From contig NHNY01000019.1 of NCBI GenBank assembly GCA_002786065.1, forward strand, positions 124,001 through 188,000: a DNA stretch of 64,000 bases, in the 5' to 3' direction. How positions within the stretch are numbered: position 1 is the stretch's first letter; the number at the start of each line of letters is the position of its first letter. The notes beneath the pieces were generated by a model. That model was not told the origin of the DNA. It worked only from the letters and a program-made list of their open reading frames with translations, and did not search any database. The position numbers were made by a program, and so were the translations under genes. The DNA comes from Microcyclospora pomicola. Lineage: Eukaryota; Ascomycota; Dothideomycetes; Capnodiales. Shown one piece after another: positions 27,979-37,974 of this stretch.

Positions 27979-28713
27979 ATGGGCGTCTCCCTCAGCACCG
28001 CTAGGTATCTAGCCCCGGCCTCCTTCATCTACGACTTCGCCGCGCAGCAATATGGCATTAACTCCAGCCCGTCGATGAAGGACATCCACGACCGCAACCT
28101 GTCCTTCTGGTCGCCGCAGCCCTACTTCATCGGCGCCTTCTTCTTCCCGCAACAGCTCTTCCAGCTAGCCTGGATGTACAAGCTGTGGAAGCTGGACGAG
28201 CGCGACCCGAAGCAGCGCAAGGACCTCGAGCAGATGCGCCGTTTCGTACCCTTTTACGTCCTCGGCAACATCTGCATCGGCACGTGGATGTTCTTCTGGA
28301 ACTCAGAGCAGCTCAAGACCAGTAACCTGTTCGTCATCGTCAACTCCGGCGCCCAGCTCTTCTACGTCCTCACCCAGTTGGAGCCGATGGATACGTCCAA
28401 TTGGAACAGCATCCTCACACACGTCGTCTCCAAGACGTTCGCCGGCATCGGTGTCCTCGATTTCTTACACAACACCAGCGTGGCGTACTTCAAGGATGAG
28501 GCGCCTTCGATGGCCGTCAAGGTGTTGACGGGCTTGGGCTTCGCGGGCTTGAGCGCGACGAGCGATTGGATCTTGGGCGGCTGCTTGGTGTACGATCTGG
28601 TCGGCTTGAGTGTCGGGCAAGCACAGTACGGTGCGTCGGGCTGGAGCAAGCTGTTGGGCGCGTTTGCCGTGGGCAGTGCAGCGATCGTTGCGGCGAAGAA
28701 CTGGGTCAGGTAG
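27979..28713 (+). CDS. Conserved multi-pass membrane protein of filamentous fungi
   Basis: A single exon from ATG 27979 encodes 244 residues. Several hydrophobic segments are visible: FIGAFFFPQQLFQLAWMY (about 50-68), VPFYVLGNICIGTWMFFW (about 90-108), LFVIVNSGAQLFYVLT (about 117-132), and two to three more in the C-terminal half ending in FAVGSAAIVAAKNWV. The N-terminus MGVSLSTARYLAPASF and the motif LSFWSPQPYFIGAFFFPQQ look strongly conserved in Pezizomycotina hypothetical proteins that I have seen, but I know no assigned function. No catalytic motif is visible. The start lies 282 bp after the transposon's right end, so its promoter may include the insertion boundary. Confidence 0.75.
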   Translation: MGVSLSTARYLAPASFIYDFAAQQYGINSSPSMKDIHDRNLSFWSPQPYFIGAFFFPQQLFQLAWMYKLWKLDERDPKQRKDLEQMRRFVPFYVLGNICIGTWMFFWNSEQLKTSNLFVIVNSGAQLFYVLTQLEPMDTSNWNSILTHVVSKTFAGIGVLDFLHNTSVAYFKDEAPSMAVKVLTGLGFAGLSATSDWILGGCLVYDLVGLSVGQAQYGASGWSKLLGAFAVGSAAIVAAKNWVR

Positions 28714-29237
28714 GTTGCTGGCTGATCGTCAATGACTTCTCCTCTTCGAGTGCGCATGGCTGATGGGAGACAAAAAGGCCTCCGTACGTGGCTGGCGCCA
28801 GTGACAAGGGCGATTACCAAGAGGCAGCGCAGGAAGTGGTATGATGGAAACATATGTGTCATGATCGGTGTTTGGCTATTGCGGCATGATTGGACTTTTG
28901 TACAACTTTGTAAGAGTAATGTGAGCCGCTGAGCGATCTGGCTACAAGAGTAATGCAGCATTCTAAACCTTGCTCGGTGTCATTATCATCTGTCTGATCT
29001 CTTTTTACTTGTGAACTGTCAAAGTGAATTCAAAGTGAATCAAGCATGCTGTGTTGGGTTTCTTGCTGCTTCGATACGCCCTTTGTGTTCTCTGAATTGA
29101 TCGCTGCGTGGTAGTAGAGGAGTAACAGATGGTTCATACATCATACATTCATAGCATAGCGGCATCGCAGAGCTTGCAATACCTCATCTTGCTGTCATCA
29201 ATCTGAAAAGAGATTCAAGACAAATCAGCGAGGTCAT
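28714..29237. other. Intergenic, convergent 3' flanks
   Basis: The membrane-protein and OBAP genes converge here. No gene was seen; the stretch is moderately AT-rich. Confidence 0.4.
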
Positions 29238-29906
29238 TCACTTCTGCGCCCAAGCATGATCAGCATCAGGATGAATCTGCGGCTCTTCAATGTACGCTCT
29301 CGTCTCCGCTTTCTTCTTGCTGTCCACGCCAAACCTTTGATCTCGGTCTCCCATCACCTTCTCCATATCAAATTGGTCGGCGGAAGTAAAGCTCGTCATG
29401 AGCTGCGGCTCCCCAAGCGGCAATTGATCTCCACGATCCGTCTGCCACAGATGATACACCTTCCCATACAGATGCACCACCTCCTCCATTTCCTGATTCT
29501 CCGCCACTTCCCAGGCGGCGTTCGGCACCGTGGCCGGCGCCGGCATGATCAGCATCCCCGACTTGACCTCAAACACGTGCGAATGCCACAGCTTCCGCTC
29601 CTCGGCATCCAGCTTCTCGTACAGGTGCGGCTTGATCATGTACTCGATCCCGATGAGCCGGGCGTTGGGCTGGTCGGAATCGTAGAGGATGCATTGTCGC
29701 ACATCCTCGTTGAGATGGGCGCAGTAATGGTTCGTTTCGACGTGGCGGCCCGGCTGGTTGGCGTAGGTATGGAAGGCGTTGAGATGAGCACAGAGTCGCT
29801 TGGTTGGCGCGAAGTTCTGCACCATGGAGGCGCCAGTCTCGAGGATGTTTTCTTTGATGGATTCTGGCGCGCCCTTGGCATTGTTCGTGCTTGGGCTGGA
29901 GTCCAT
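29238..29906 (-). CDS. OBAP/DUF1264 family protein
   Basis: A single exon encodes 222 residues, starting at the ATG complementary to 29904-29906. Conserved DUF1264 blocks are present: HLNAFHTYANQPGRHVETNHYC, CILYDSDQPNARLIGIEYM, LDAEERKLWHSHVFEVKSGM, and the later HLYGKVYHLWQTDRGD with LGEPQLM. Plant members are oil-body-associated proteins (OBAP1). Fungal members are widespread and uncharacterised, with no known enzymatic activity, and this length is usual. The His-rich conserved positions (HxxxFHTYA, HYC, WHSH) could bind metal; that is inference. Confidence 0.85.
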   Translation of the reverse strand: MDSSPSTNNAKGAPESIKENILETGASMVQNFAPTKRLCAHLNAFHTYANQPGRHVETNHYCAHLNEDVRQCILYDSDQPNARLIGIEYMIKPHLYEKLDAEERKLWHSHVFEVKSGMLIMPAPATVPNAAWEVAENQEMEEVVHLYGKVYHLWQTDRGDQLPLGEPQLMTSFTSADQFDMEKVMGDRDQRFGVDSKKKAETRAYIEEPQIHPDADHAWAQK

Positions 29907-30581
29907 GGCTTCTGGTAGTTCAAGATCTTGCTGGGGAATGCGAGGTGATGTTATGATGCTTTACCAGGTTGAAATTATATATCTTTTTCTAGTTATAGAT
30001 AGTAAATATTAGCTACTTTTCCAAAAGTCTACCTATGTTTAGAGATAGATTCTTAGAAGTAAAGCGCTCTTGATATTCAATCACCATATCACTAATTTCT
30101 AAACACTAATTACTAAATTTATTCTAGAAATAGTAGTTACTGATTAGTGATTAGTAAATTTCTAGTACTTCCAATACTACCTAGTAATCGTGCAACACTG
30201 GTTCTGGGCAAACACCGCGGCGCTATAAGCTCGTCGCTTCTCCACCGATCAGGCGTATGCAGGTTCGCCTGCCCATCGGATGTGACGTGCCACGCGCGAA
30301 CCCGCATCCAATCTTCGCTTTCCACTTCCCAATCTGGACCCTGCTTTGTTTCTTCTTCTACGCTGTCCTTCCATATCTTCCATATCCCAACTTGCATTAC
30401 ACACTTCGCATTCCATCATTGGAGAATCCTCAGCGAGCAGTCTTTACCTTGGAGCCGGCAATATTCCTGTTCAGTTCATCCATTCGCTAATCTCATCCTT
30501 GACGGCCGACCACGTGAGGACTTCCGAAGGGAACGTGCATACGACTTGTCCGATTGAAGCGATGCAATTAGGCAGCCCGGC
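29907..30581. other. Intergenic with AT-rich island (about 29950-30190)
   Basis: The first ~280 bp are strikingly AT-rich, with repeated CTAAT, ATTAG, TAAAT and TTCTAG words and imperfect inverted symmetry. Composition then returns to normal toward the DOT1 start. It may be an old RIP-mutated fragment or a small non-autonomous element remnant. Confidence 0.5.
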
Positions 30582-32111
30582 ATGAACTTCAGCAGTAAAC
30601 CACCTGGCGTCAAGAAACTCACCGTTCGTACGGAGACGACGCGGGTCAAAGTCACACAAAGTGTCTCCAGCCGTCCTGGATCGGCGGCCCCCGCGCGGCC
30701 TACTGGATCGCGGTTTCAGCTCACACCAAAGACCGTCACCAAGGTAGTTTCCACACAGCGCTTGCTCAAGAAACCGGCCGAAGAGAGGGTAGCTGGGTTG
30801 AAAAGCCGGAAGAGGAAAGGGACACCCCAGCCGAATGGACCTCTGTTCAGCGATGATGAGGAGGACGATAGTAGCGAGGCCGCGACCAGTGACTCAGATG
30901 CGCCGCGCAAGCGCATCAAGAGCAGTGTCAGCTCGATCGAAAGTGATGCTGGCCCGCGACGGCAATTGGTGCTAGATGCAGCATTTGAAGAGGATGAGAA
31001 ACCCCTCAAATTCGTGGACGCTGCATACTTGACTTCTGGCAAACATGCCGCGAAGTATGTCACTCCTTGGAATTATGAAGAATCAACGACGATCCGGCTG
31101 CAATATCCTAGCAAAACAAGGCGAGAGAAATTCGAACTGAAGTTGCGCAAGGATGGGTCCGAGAATGAATACAGGCCTATGGTGGAGATCAAGGAGACGG
31201 TCAAGGGGATCGCTCAATTCTACTTTCCACCAGAGCTCGCGGCAGAATGGACTACGTCTATGACAACTGGAGCAGAACGGCGGTTCAGCCGAGCCTGGCA
31301 GATGGAGGACATTGATGAATGGCACGATATCGTGAAAGAGTTCAATACTCTTGTGCAGAAACTCGTCGCAGATGGGACCATCCAACGGGAGATGCGAAAT
31401 AAGAACGGGATGCATCTGGAGTGGGTCAAGCACATTCTGGACCAAATCTCGTGCCGGACGGTCTCCCCACACGCCGAGATCTTGAACAAGTACAAGAACG
31501 GCAGTGATAACGTGTACGGCGAGCTTTTACCACGATTCATCAACGAGATCATCACAAAGACAAAGCTCGATCACGAAAAGGTCTTCATCGATCTTGGCTC
31601 TGGGGTCGGCAATGTGGTGCTTCAGATGGCGCTTCAAGCAGGAAGCGAGAGCTGGGGCATCGAAATGATGGAGAACCCCTGCAGCCTCGCAGCACTGCAA
31701 CTCCGCGAATTCCAAGCACGAACCCGTCTGTGGGGTCTGAACGTTGGTGCCGCCACCTTGCTGAAAGGCGACATGACGCAAAACGCGACGGTCATCGAGG
31801 TGCTCCGACGTGCGGACGTGGTGCTCGTTAACAACCAAGCCTTCGGCCCCGAGCTCAACAATAAGCTGCGCGACCTGTTCCTCGAGCTGAAAACCGGCTG
31901 CCAGGTCGTCAGCCTGAAACCGTTTGTGCCCGACGGCCACAAGATGGCAGTGCGCAACATTGACGACGTCGTCAACATGTTCGTCCAACGCCGATATGAA
32001 TACTACTCGGACAGTGTCAGCTGGAGCCATTACGGGAACGGGCATTGGTATATCGCCAAGAAGGATCTGGGCCCGTTGAATCGATTTCGGGAGCAGCATG
32101 GTTTGTCGTGA
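30582..32111 (+). CDS. dot1: Histone H3 lysine-79 methyltransferase Dot1
   Basis: A single exon from ATG 30582 encodes 509 residues. The N-terminal ~150 residues are basic and Ser-rich (LKSRKRKGTP, RKRIKSS), as in fungal Dot1, where this part binds DNA or nucleosomes. The catalytic domain occupies the C-terminal ~330 residues. It has the D1-loop YGELLPRFINEII, SAM motif I FIDLGSGVGNVVLQMAL (about 335-350), GIEMMENPC, and the VLVNNQAFGPELN motif with the conserved NNxxF. A SLKPFV segment and the terminal SVSWSHYGNGHWYIAKK follow. Dot1 is the non-SET enzyme that mono- to trimethylates H3K79 and acts in silencing boundaries and the DNA-damage checkpoint. All key motifs look intact. Confidence 0.94.
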   Translation: MNFSSKPPGVKKLTVRTETTRVKVTQSVSSRPGSAAPARPTGSRFQLTPKTVTKVVSTQRLLKKPAEERVAGLKSRKRKGTPQPNGPLFSDDEEDDSSEAATSDSDAPRKRIKSSVSSIESDAGPRRQLVLDAAFEEDEKPLKFVDAAYLTSGKHAAKYVTPWNYEESTTIRLQYPSKTRREKFELKLRKDGSENEYRPMVEIKETVKGIAQFYFPPELAAEWTTSMTTGAERRFSRAWQMEDIDEWHDIVKEFNTLVQKLVADGTIQREMRNKNGMHLEWVKHILDQISCRTVSPHAEILNKYKNGSDNVYGELLPRFINEIITKTKLDHEKVFIDLGSGVGNVVLQMALQAGSESWGIEMMENPCSLAALQLREFQARTRLWGLNVGAATLLKGDMTQNATVIEVLRRADVVLVNNQAFGPELNNKLRDLFLELKTGCQVVSLKPFVPDGHKMAVRNIDDVVNMFVQRRYEYYSDSVSWSHYGNGHWYIAKKDLGPLNRFREQHGLS

Positions 32112-32487
32112 GTAGCATCGTTCTGTATGCATCATCGGGAACGCGTTTGGAGCGCGTGTGTGTTGGGAAGAGTAGTCAGGAGTGGCACATCGATTCGTTG
32201 GTTAGCAGGCATTTGCATCTCCTTGGCGATACCCCTTTCTTGGTCAATATGATACCCATGGGGCTTGTGGCGTCTTTCGAGTGCGGGTGACGATGGTAGG
32301 CTAGGTGTGGTTTGGATAGAATTGAAATATCATTCCTCTACCACCATGAATTGCATTTTGCTTTCCCCTCTCTGAATATCGTGTTGACACGAGCAAGTTC
32401 TCCATGCCGGGTATCCCAGTAAAGCACACCAAAGCGCCAGGTATGCACCTATATATGCCATAGAACGCCCAACCCGAACGAAGTGTC
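32112..32487. other. Intergenic, convergent 3' flanks of dot1 and hydrolase
   Basis: Nothing beyond 3' flanks was seen. Confidence 0.4.
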
Positions 32488-33933
32488 TCAATCCACCGAC
32501 ACAGGCGGCGAGTCAGCACCCACCCCCTCCTCCCCCAAAACATCCTCCGCGAGTCCAAACTGCCCCTTCGCGCTCCCCGAGCTCTCATACCAGCCCCCAC
32601 CCGCCAGCACCCACTCGACGATCCGATCGCGCACCTGCGGCAACATGACATGGTACCCCGGGTTCTCCGCCGGCGTGAACATGGCCGTGTGCGCGGTGAC
32701 TTCGTCGGGCGCGAGGTCGTTGACGCACTTGATCCACGTCCCCTTGTCCTTGCGCGTGTCCTTTGCGTATTGCCGGACTTGCTCGCCTTCCTGCATGCGC
32801 TTGGCCTCCTCGGTGTCTTGCGCGTCCTCGCGTCGGCGCTTCGCAGGCGGTTGGCCGGAGGTATCTCGTGCTCGGGATTCTTTCGCGCTCGCGGGATCGG
32901 TCGCGCTGCCGCTGATGCGCGGGACGACGCAGAACGTCCGCGTCTCGCCCACCACGGCGCCGGCGTACTTGGTCTTGTTCGCGGCTTTCTCACCCAGCGC
33001 GGTGTAGTAGTCGGCGAACCCGACGCCGTGCGTCTTGGTCAGCGCCACGACATTCTCGACCCGTTGTTGGAGCTCCGCGCTGCGTGCCAGGCACCCGACG
33101 AACTCGAGATGGCTCGTCGCCCACGCCAGCCCGTTGTTGACATGGCTCCAATTCATGTATGCTGCGCCTGCTGCGCCGGCGATGGCTGCGGCCGCGCCGC
33201 CGTACATTGCCCATTTGCCCCAGCCGCGTCCGCCGGCAGCGGGAGCTGGGAGACCTTTCGCGGCAGCATCTGCTACTGGTTCGGTCGTCGCGGCGGCGGT
33301 TGTGGAACTCCCGCCCCATCCGAACAGCGAGCGTGCTGTGTCAAATGCCTTGTACGAGGTCGTGGCGTGGTTGAACTGCTCTTCCGCACCGTGCGCCAGA
33401 ACACCTGGGGAGATGCCGAGATATGGGGTGTCGAAGGCCAGCACGCCCTGGATGTAGGGAAAGAACAGCTTTCCAGTCTTTGTCTCCTTCTCCTCGCCAA
33501 CAGCCATTGTCGTGTTTCCGTTCTTTCCTTGTTGCAGATCCTCCTCCCCATCACCCCTTGCGATGCTCAAAAGCGTCTCCGCAGCTACAATCCCCCCCAT
33601 GCTATGCCCGCACAGCACGACGCGCACATTCCCCAGCGCGCTTCTTGTATGTCCATCCTGCCCGACTCCGGGCGCTGCCAATGCTTCCGCCTCCAATTCC
33701 CCGACCCGCTCGATCAACCACCCGCGAAACTTGCCGACACATGACGCCAGGTCTCCCCGCGTCTCGTACTGCGGATATGTCAGGCTACGGATGTTCACCC
33801 GTGGCAGTGTGTGTGCGAGTAGGGCGCGGAGATCCTGTGGGAAGGAGAGGAAGGTGTGATCGGTGCCTTTAAAGCCGTGGAGGAAGACGAGAAGCAGGGT
33901 GTTTTGGGAGGAGAGCGGAGGAGGGGTGGACAT
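32488..33933 (-). CDS. Alpha/beta hydrolase with GHSMGG nucleophile elbow (lipase/DUF676-like)
   Basis: A single exon encodes 481 residues. The N-terminus LLLVFLHGFKGTDHTF carries the HG oxyanion motif, and CGHSMGGIVAAETL has the catalytic Ser at about residue 111. A later DTPYLGISP segment matches lipase-like members. A small hydrophobic Ala/Gly-rich segment (AMYGGAAAAIAGAAGAAYM, about 250-270) may be a membrane anchor. A charged insert (PPAKRRREDAQDTEEAKRM) precedes the C-terminal part, where NPGYHVMLPQVRDRIVEWV probably supplies the catalytic His. Many ascomycetes have one such conserved, uncharacterised hydrolase. The substrate is unknown; a lipid or ester is the family expectation. High GC creates long antisense ORFs here, which are not genes. 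Confidence 0.82.
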   Translation of the reverse strand: MSTPPPLSSQNTLLLVFLHGFKGTDHTFLSFPQDLRALLAHTLPRVNIRSLTYPQYETRGDLASCVGKFRGWLIERVGELEAEALAAPGVGQDGHTRSALGNVRVVLCGHSMGGIVAAETLLSIARGDGEEDLQQGKNGNTTMAVGEEKETKTGKLFFPYIQGVLAFDTPYLGISPGVLAHGAEEQFNHATTSYKAFDTARSLFGWGGSSTTAAATTEPVADAAAKGLPAPAAGGRGWGKWAMYGGAAAAIAGAAGAAYMNWSHVNNGLAWATSHLEFVGCLARSAELQQRVENVVALTKTHGVGFADYYTALGEKAANKTKYAGAVVGETRTFCVVPRISGSATDPASAKESRARDTSGQPPAKRRREDAQDTEEAKRMQEGEQVRQYAKDTRKDKGTWIKCVNDLAPDEVTAHTAMFTPAENPGYHVMLPQVRDRIVEWVLAGGGWYESSGSAKGQFGLAEDVLGEEGVGADSPPVSVD

Positions 33934-35113
33934 GTTTTCTCACACAGGCGAGAGGTAATGGTCAATGGAAGGATCATTGAGCCGTCATGTTCCGGACGTA
34001 TATGCAAGAGAATGGTCCATTGGCCATGAAGTCAAAGTATTAGAATAAGCCGATTGTCTGCATTGGGAGAAGTTCATCATTCGGCCGGGAGCTATATGAC
34101 GTCGCCGTCACCGATTCTGACCCTGTCACTAAATAGATCGTGGACTCGACATTTTGTTGTGGTGTCTACAAGACCTTCGACGACATTATATTGGGTACTT
34201 CCATGTCCAGTCCTCCAACATATCTTGCATGACCCATTATGCATATATTGGCATGACACGATCAGGTGATACACATGTGGACCTTCGGAGAGCGGATGCA
34301 TGTCTTATGGTGGGATTGCCTGTTCCACCCTAGCCCCATCTCTTATCACGATTCCCCGCCAACCACATACTTCATCATCCGCCTGCACAACACTCGAGCT
34401 TATCATCTGGACACCATCATTGGGTCGTACTCATCATACTGTACATAGCCGCTCCATTCTGACCACCACTAGTCCTCACGTCCAGCGGCCGAGAACGGTG
34501 TATCTGATCAGACGACCGAGCAACGCCTCCGCCGTCGTGCTGTGCGCTCCGCCCCCACCAGGACCACGGCATCACATTCATCACCGGCCAAACGTCTACC
34601 TTATCAGCGGACTAATCACCGCTACACGATTGTACGACCAACTGCTTACTGCATCCCACGATCTGTGTTACAGCCAGATGCCACTGTTGCCGCGGGCTCG
34701 ATAGGCAGGTAAGTCCGAGTCAGCCAGATGACTGCCTTTGGGCGTTGTGGCTTGATGATCCACACTGCATGTGCTATCTCTACTCTCTCATCCGCATGCA
34801 TTCGGTCATCTGCTTTGCTTCTTCCTGACACGCTTCGTACTCCCTCACGTCCGACTTCTGCACCGTATTCCTTTTCCCATATCCTCTCGTAACTTTTCAT
34901 ACTGCCTCATTCTCAAAGCATCGTACTGCGAATGCCGCTCTCGGCATCTCGAAGACCTTCCAAGCAATACATGGGTTGAGCGAGCTGTTCCGCAAACACA
35001 CTCTGGTCTAACGACGTGACCGATCCTCTCGTTCGCCCTCCCCTGGTCTTCCCTCAAGATCTCGTCCTTATAATCACGCTCGGTGGAGAGCAAACCCCCA
35101 TAGACACACCACT
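33934..35113. other. Divergent intergenic region (1.2 kb)
   Basis: This holds the promoters of the hydrolase (minus) and the PQ-loop gene (plus). CAGCCAGATG repeats at 34671 and 34721. The proximal ~300 bp before the PQ-loop ATG are pyrimidine-rich, as in many fungal promoters. No coding signal was trusted. Confidence 0.4.
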
Positions 35114-36448
35114 ATGGACTACCTAGCTGCCCTCCTCCGCGAGCCCGCATTACCTGACCATTGCGTGCCTACCAACGACTTCCTCCTCCGCTTCAGCAGT
35201 GCTTTCCACACTTGCGTGCCCACTCCTCTGGCATTCATCTCCTCTACCCTCGGTACTCTCAGCATAATAGCATGGCTGTTCGCGCAATTACCCCAGATAT
35301 ACAAGAATTGGGCCATCTCGAGTACTTCTGGCCTCTCGATATTCTTTCTGGTGGAATGGTGTTTGGGAGACATCGGGAATGTGCTAGGGGCGATCTTCAC
35401 ACACCAGGCGAGCTGGCAAGTCGCGATCGGTGCTTACTATGTCTTTGTGGACATCTGTCTGGTGTTGCAATGGGTGTGGTATGAGAAGTTACGGCATGGA
35501 AATGCTGTTCGGGGAGTGTGGCAGTTGGAAGGCAGACATGGAGCTGGTGGTGCAGGCGGCGATATGGAGCAGCTTGTGATCACAGGCATCACCCCTCACA
35601 ACGTGGACGGAACCTCCGAGCAACAGACCAACGGATCCACCAAATCTGTGCAACCCTCAAGACCGAGAATCATCTTCCGGGCTCCGACATTTGAGCACGG
35701 CCGGACAAAGGACGACGAGAAGCCTTCGTCAAGCCTCTCAGCAACACCGAGTAGTTCCACCATCCATCGGTTTGGACCCTCGTCAGCTCTCCCGTCTCCC
35801 TCACCGCGCACCGTACTGCTCATTGCGTGCGTAATCGCACTCGCGCAAGCCTCGCCCATCAAGCCTACCCAACCTCTCTCTATCTCTCCTACCCAACCCA
35901 CCCCACTGGAGAACGCTGGAACCATACTCTCCTGGCTTTCCACAGTCCTCTACCTTGGCTCGCGTCTTCCCCAGCTGCTCAAGAACTACCGTCGCAAATC
36001 CACCTCTGGTCTCTCGCCACATCTCTTCCTGGCCGCGTTCTGTGGCAATCTCGCCTACTCCGCCGCTCTCCTCACAAACCCCAACGCCTGGTCTGAAATG
36101 GAACCCTACGGCGGAGGCGGCTGGGCTGGTCCAGAAGGCAACGACCGTGGCGCGTGGATCGCGGCTGCACTACCGTTCTTCCTGGGTGCGGCCGGAGTCT
36201 TGGTCATGGACGCGAGCATGGGTGTGCAATTCATCGTGTACGGCGAAGACAAGTCTAGCATGGTCATCGTTGAGGACGACACATTCTCTGGCCGCTCGCA
36301 TTGGCGCCGCGTTAGCGGATGGATGCGAGGCTGGATTCCCAGCTTTAGCGAGTCAGGAGAGGAGAGTGAAGAACGACGGGCTCTGGTCGGTGCACGCGAA
36401 GATGGAGAGGCTGGCTCCAATCGTGAGTATGGTGCCGTGCTGAGATGA
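35114..36448 (+). CDS. PQ-loop repeat vacuolar transporter (Ypq/Rtc2 family)
   Basis: A single exon from ATG 35114 encodes 444 residues. There are two PQ-loop repeats, LFAQLPQIYKNWAISSTSGLS (Pro-Gln at about 60-61) and SRLPQLLKNYRRKSTSGLS (about 286-287). Each lies in a group of about three membrane helices, giving the seven-helix SWEET/PQ-loop fold. The EW-x-x-G-D region (VEWCLGDIGNVLGA) is characteristic of Ypq1-3 and PQLC2 proteins, which export cationic amino acids from the vacuole or lysosome. A ~130-residue polar Ser/Thr-rich loop separates the repeats, and the C-terminus is acidic with ESGEESEE. Vacuolar location and basic amino acid substrate are from the family. Confidence 0.88.
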   Translation: MDYLAALLREPALPDHCVPTNDFLLRFSSAFHTCVPTPLAFISSTLGTLSIIAWLFAQLPQIYKNWAISSTSGLSIFFLVEWCLGDIGNVLGAIFTHQASWQVAIGAYYVFVDICLVLQWVWYEKLRHGNAVRGVWQLEGRHGAGGAGGDMEQLVITGITPHNVDGTSEQQTNGSTKSVQPSRPRIIFRAPTFEHGRTKDDEKPSSSLSATPSSSTIHRFGPSSALPSPSPRTVLLIACVIALAQASPIKPTQPLSISPTQPTPLENAGTILSWLSTVLYLGSRLPQLLKNYRRKSTSGLSPHLFLAAFCGNLAYSAALLTNPNAWSEMEPYGGGGWAGPEGNDRGAWIAAALPFFLGAAGVLVMDASMGVQFIVYGEDKSSMVIVEDDTFSGRSHWRRVSGWMRGWIPSFSESGEESEERRALVGAREDGEAGSNREYGAVLR

Positions 36449-37052
36449 CGGGAGCTTGATGGTCGCCGCGCGACTTACACTACAATTGGTTTGTGAGGCA
36501 TTTACGAGCAGTACCGCATACGATGGCATAGTATAGCATAGTCGGGGCAGCATGAAATGGCGTTGTTCATCCTTACCTTGACGATATTCCGCAACCAGCT
36601 ACCTGTAGCTCGGCCATGTGTCTTGTGAGAATCGTTGGTTTATGCGACCAGCTCGCAACATCTTGCCCCACTTGTCTTAGAATCCGAGAGGAGTGACATG
36701 GCCTGTGAAAACGGTTCGCCTGCAGAAATCTTCGGCTAGATTTGGCATCTGCGAACGTGATGATGGAGAGGTACAGAGTACAAGTACATGTACGAAGCAC
36801 GTTGTGAGCTGTGCGGGAAGAGCCGCAGACGTCACCGTAGGCCGTGACAGGCGGAGGCAGCACCTCGAAGCAATACATGTGAAAGTGGAACATCTGATTG
36901 CATCCCTCAACTTCACCTGCAATTGCTCAAGCTCGGGATCGTAAGGTCGCCTTCTCCCCTTCAACGTCCATGGTATACTCGATCGTCGCAACGGACGGCC
37001 TCCGGTAGATTTATAGCCCCACACCCAGCGCTGTCCACTCTAGCTCTCGATC
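36449..37052. other. Intergenic region
   Basis: 3' flank of the PQ-loop gene and promoter of the ESCRT gene. No gene was seen. Confidence 0.4.
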
Positions 37053-37974
37053 ATGAACGTAAATGCCCCCTATCCGTCCCCCCTCCCACCCCTCTCTCTC
37101 CACCCTCCCCCGGCTGACGATCCAACGCGCAGCTCGTCGAATGGGCCTTTGGCAAGCGCCTGACTCCGGCGGAGCGGCTGCGCAAGCACCAACGCGCGCT
37201 GGAGAAGACGCAGCGCGAGCTCGACCGCGAGCGCGTCAAGCTCGAGAACCAGGAGAAGAAGCTGGTCGCCGACATCAAGAAGAACGCCAAGAACGGGCAG
37301 CTGGGCGCGGTCAAGGTGCAGGCCAAAGACCTGGTGCGCACGCGGAGGTATATTGCGAAATTCTACCAGATGCGCACGCAGTTACAGGCGATTTCGTTGA
37401 GGATTCAGGTGGGTCTTTTTGGTGTGGAAGTGCACTGGCGTGCAGGGGAGGGCAGGGGATGAAGGAGATGGGATGGCATATGGACGGTTGGCTGATATGA
37501 TATCCAGACGGTCCGAAGTAACGAACAGATGATGACGAGCATGAAAGGCGCGACGCAGCTGCTGGGCACGATGAACCGGCAAATGAACCTGCCCGCGCTG
37601 CAGCGGATCGCGATGGAGTTTGAGAAGGAGAACGACATCATGGACCAGCGGCAGGAGATGATGGACGACGCGATCGACGACGTGACGGGCCTGGAGGACG
37701 AGGAGGAGAGCGACGAGGTGGTGAATAAAGTGCTGGATGAGATCGGGGTCGATTTGAGTCAGACGGTGAGTTCTTTTATCTCGCGGCGCTGCGGTTGGGG
37801 GAGGATGGAGGGAAAGGGTTGTTGTTTTACTGACGGTCTTGTTTGCAGCTTGGTGAGACGCCGCAGGGCTTGCAGTCGAATGCTGTCGCGGAGGGCAAAG
37901 TCGCGCAGGCGGTGGGTGGGCCGGATCCGGGGGATGATGACTTACAGGCTCGACTGGACAGTCTACGACGATAA
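37053..37974 (+). CDS. vps2: ESCRT-III subunit Vps2/Did4 (CHMP2)
   Basis: Four exons: 37053-37058 (only ATG AAC), 37133-37408, 37508-37765 and 37849-37974, with introns of 74, 99 and 83 bp; the product is 221 residues. The joined start MNLVEWAFGKRLTPAERLRK matches the CHMP2 family, and all junctions are in phase. The protein has a basic helical N-terminal core (RKHQRALEKTQRELDRER, RTRRYIAKFYQMRTQLQ) and an acidic C-terminal half (DDVTGLEDEEESDEVV). The terminal MIM1 helix LQARLDSLRR binds the MIT domain of Vps4. Vps2 caps Snf7 filaments with Vps24 on endosomes and recruits Vps4 for multivesicular body formation. A 6-bp first coding exon is easily missed by gene finders. Confidence 0.93.

Noticed and set aside
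31527-32135. 202-codon ORF on the minus strand
   Set aside because: Antisense to the DOT1 catalytic domain.
32650-33744. 364-codon ORF on the plus strand
   Set aside because: It is antisense to the alpha/beta hydrolase, which has clear motifs; the GC-rich codon bias of the real gene opens this frame.
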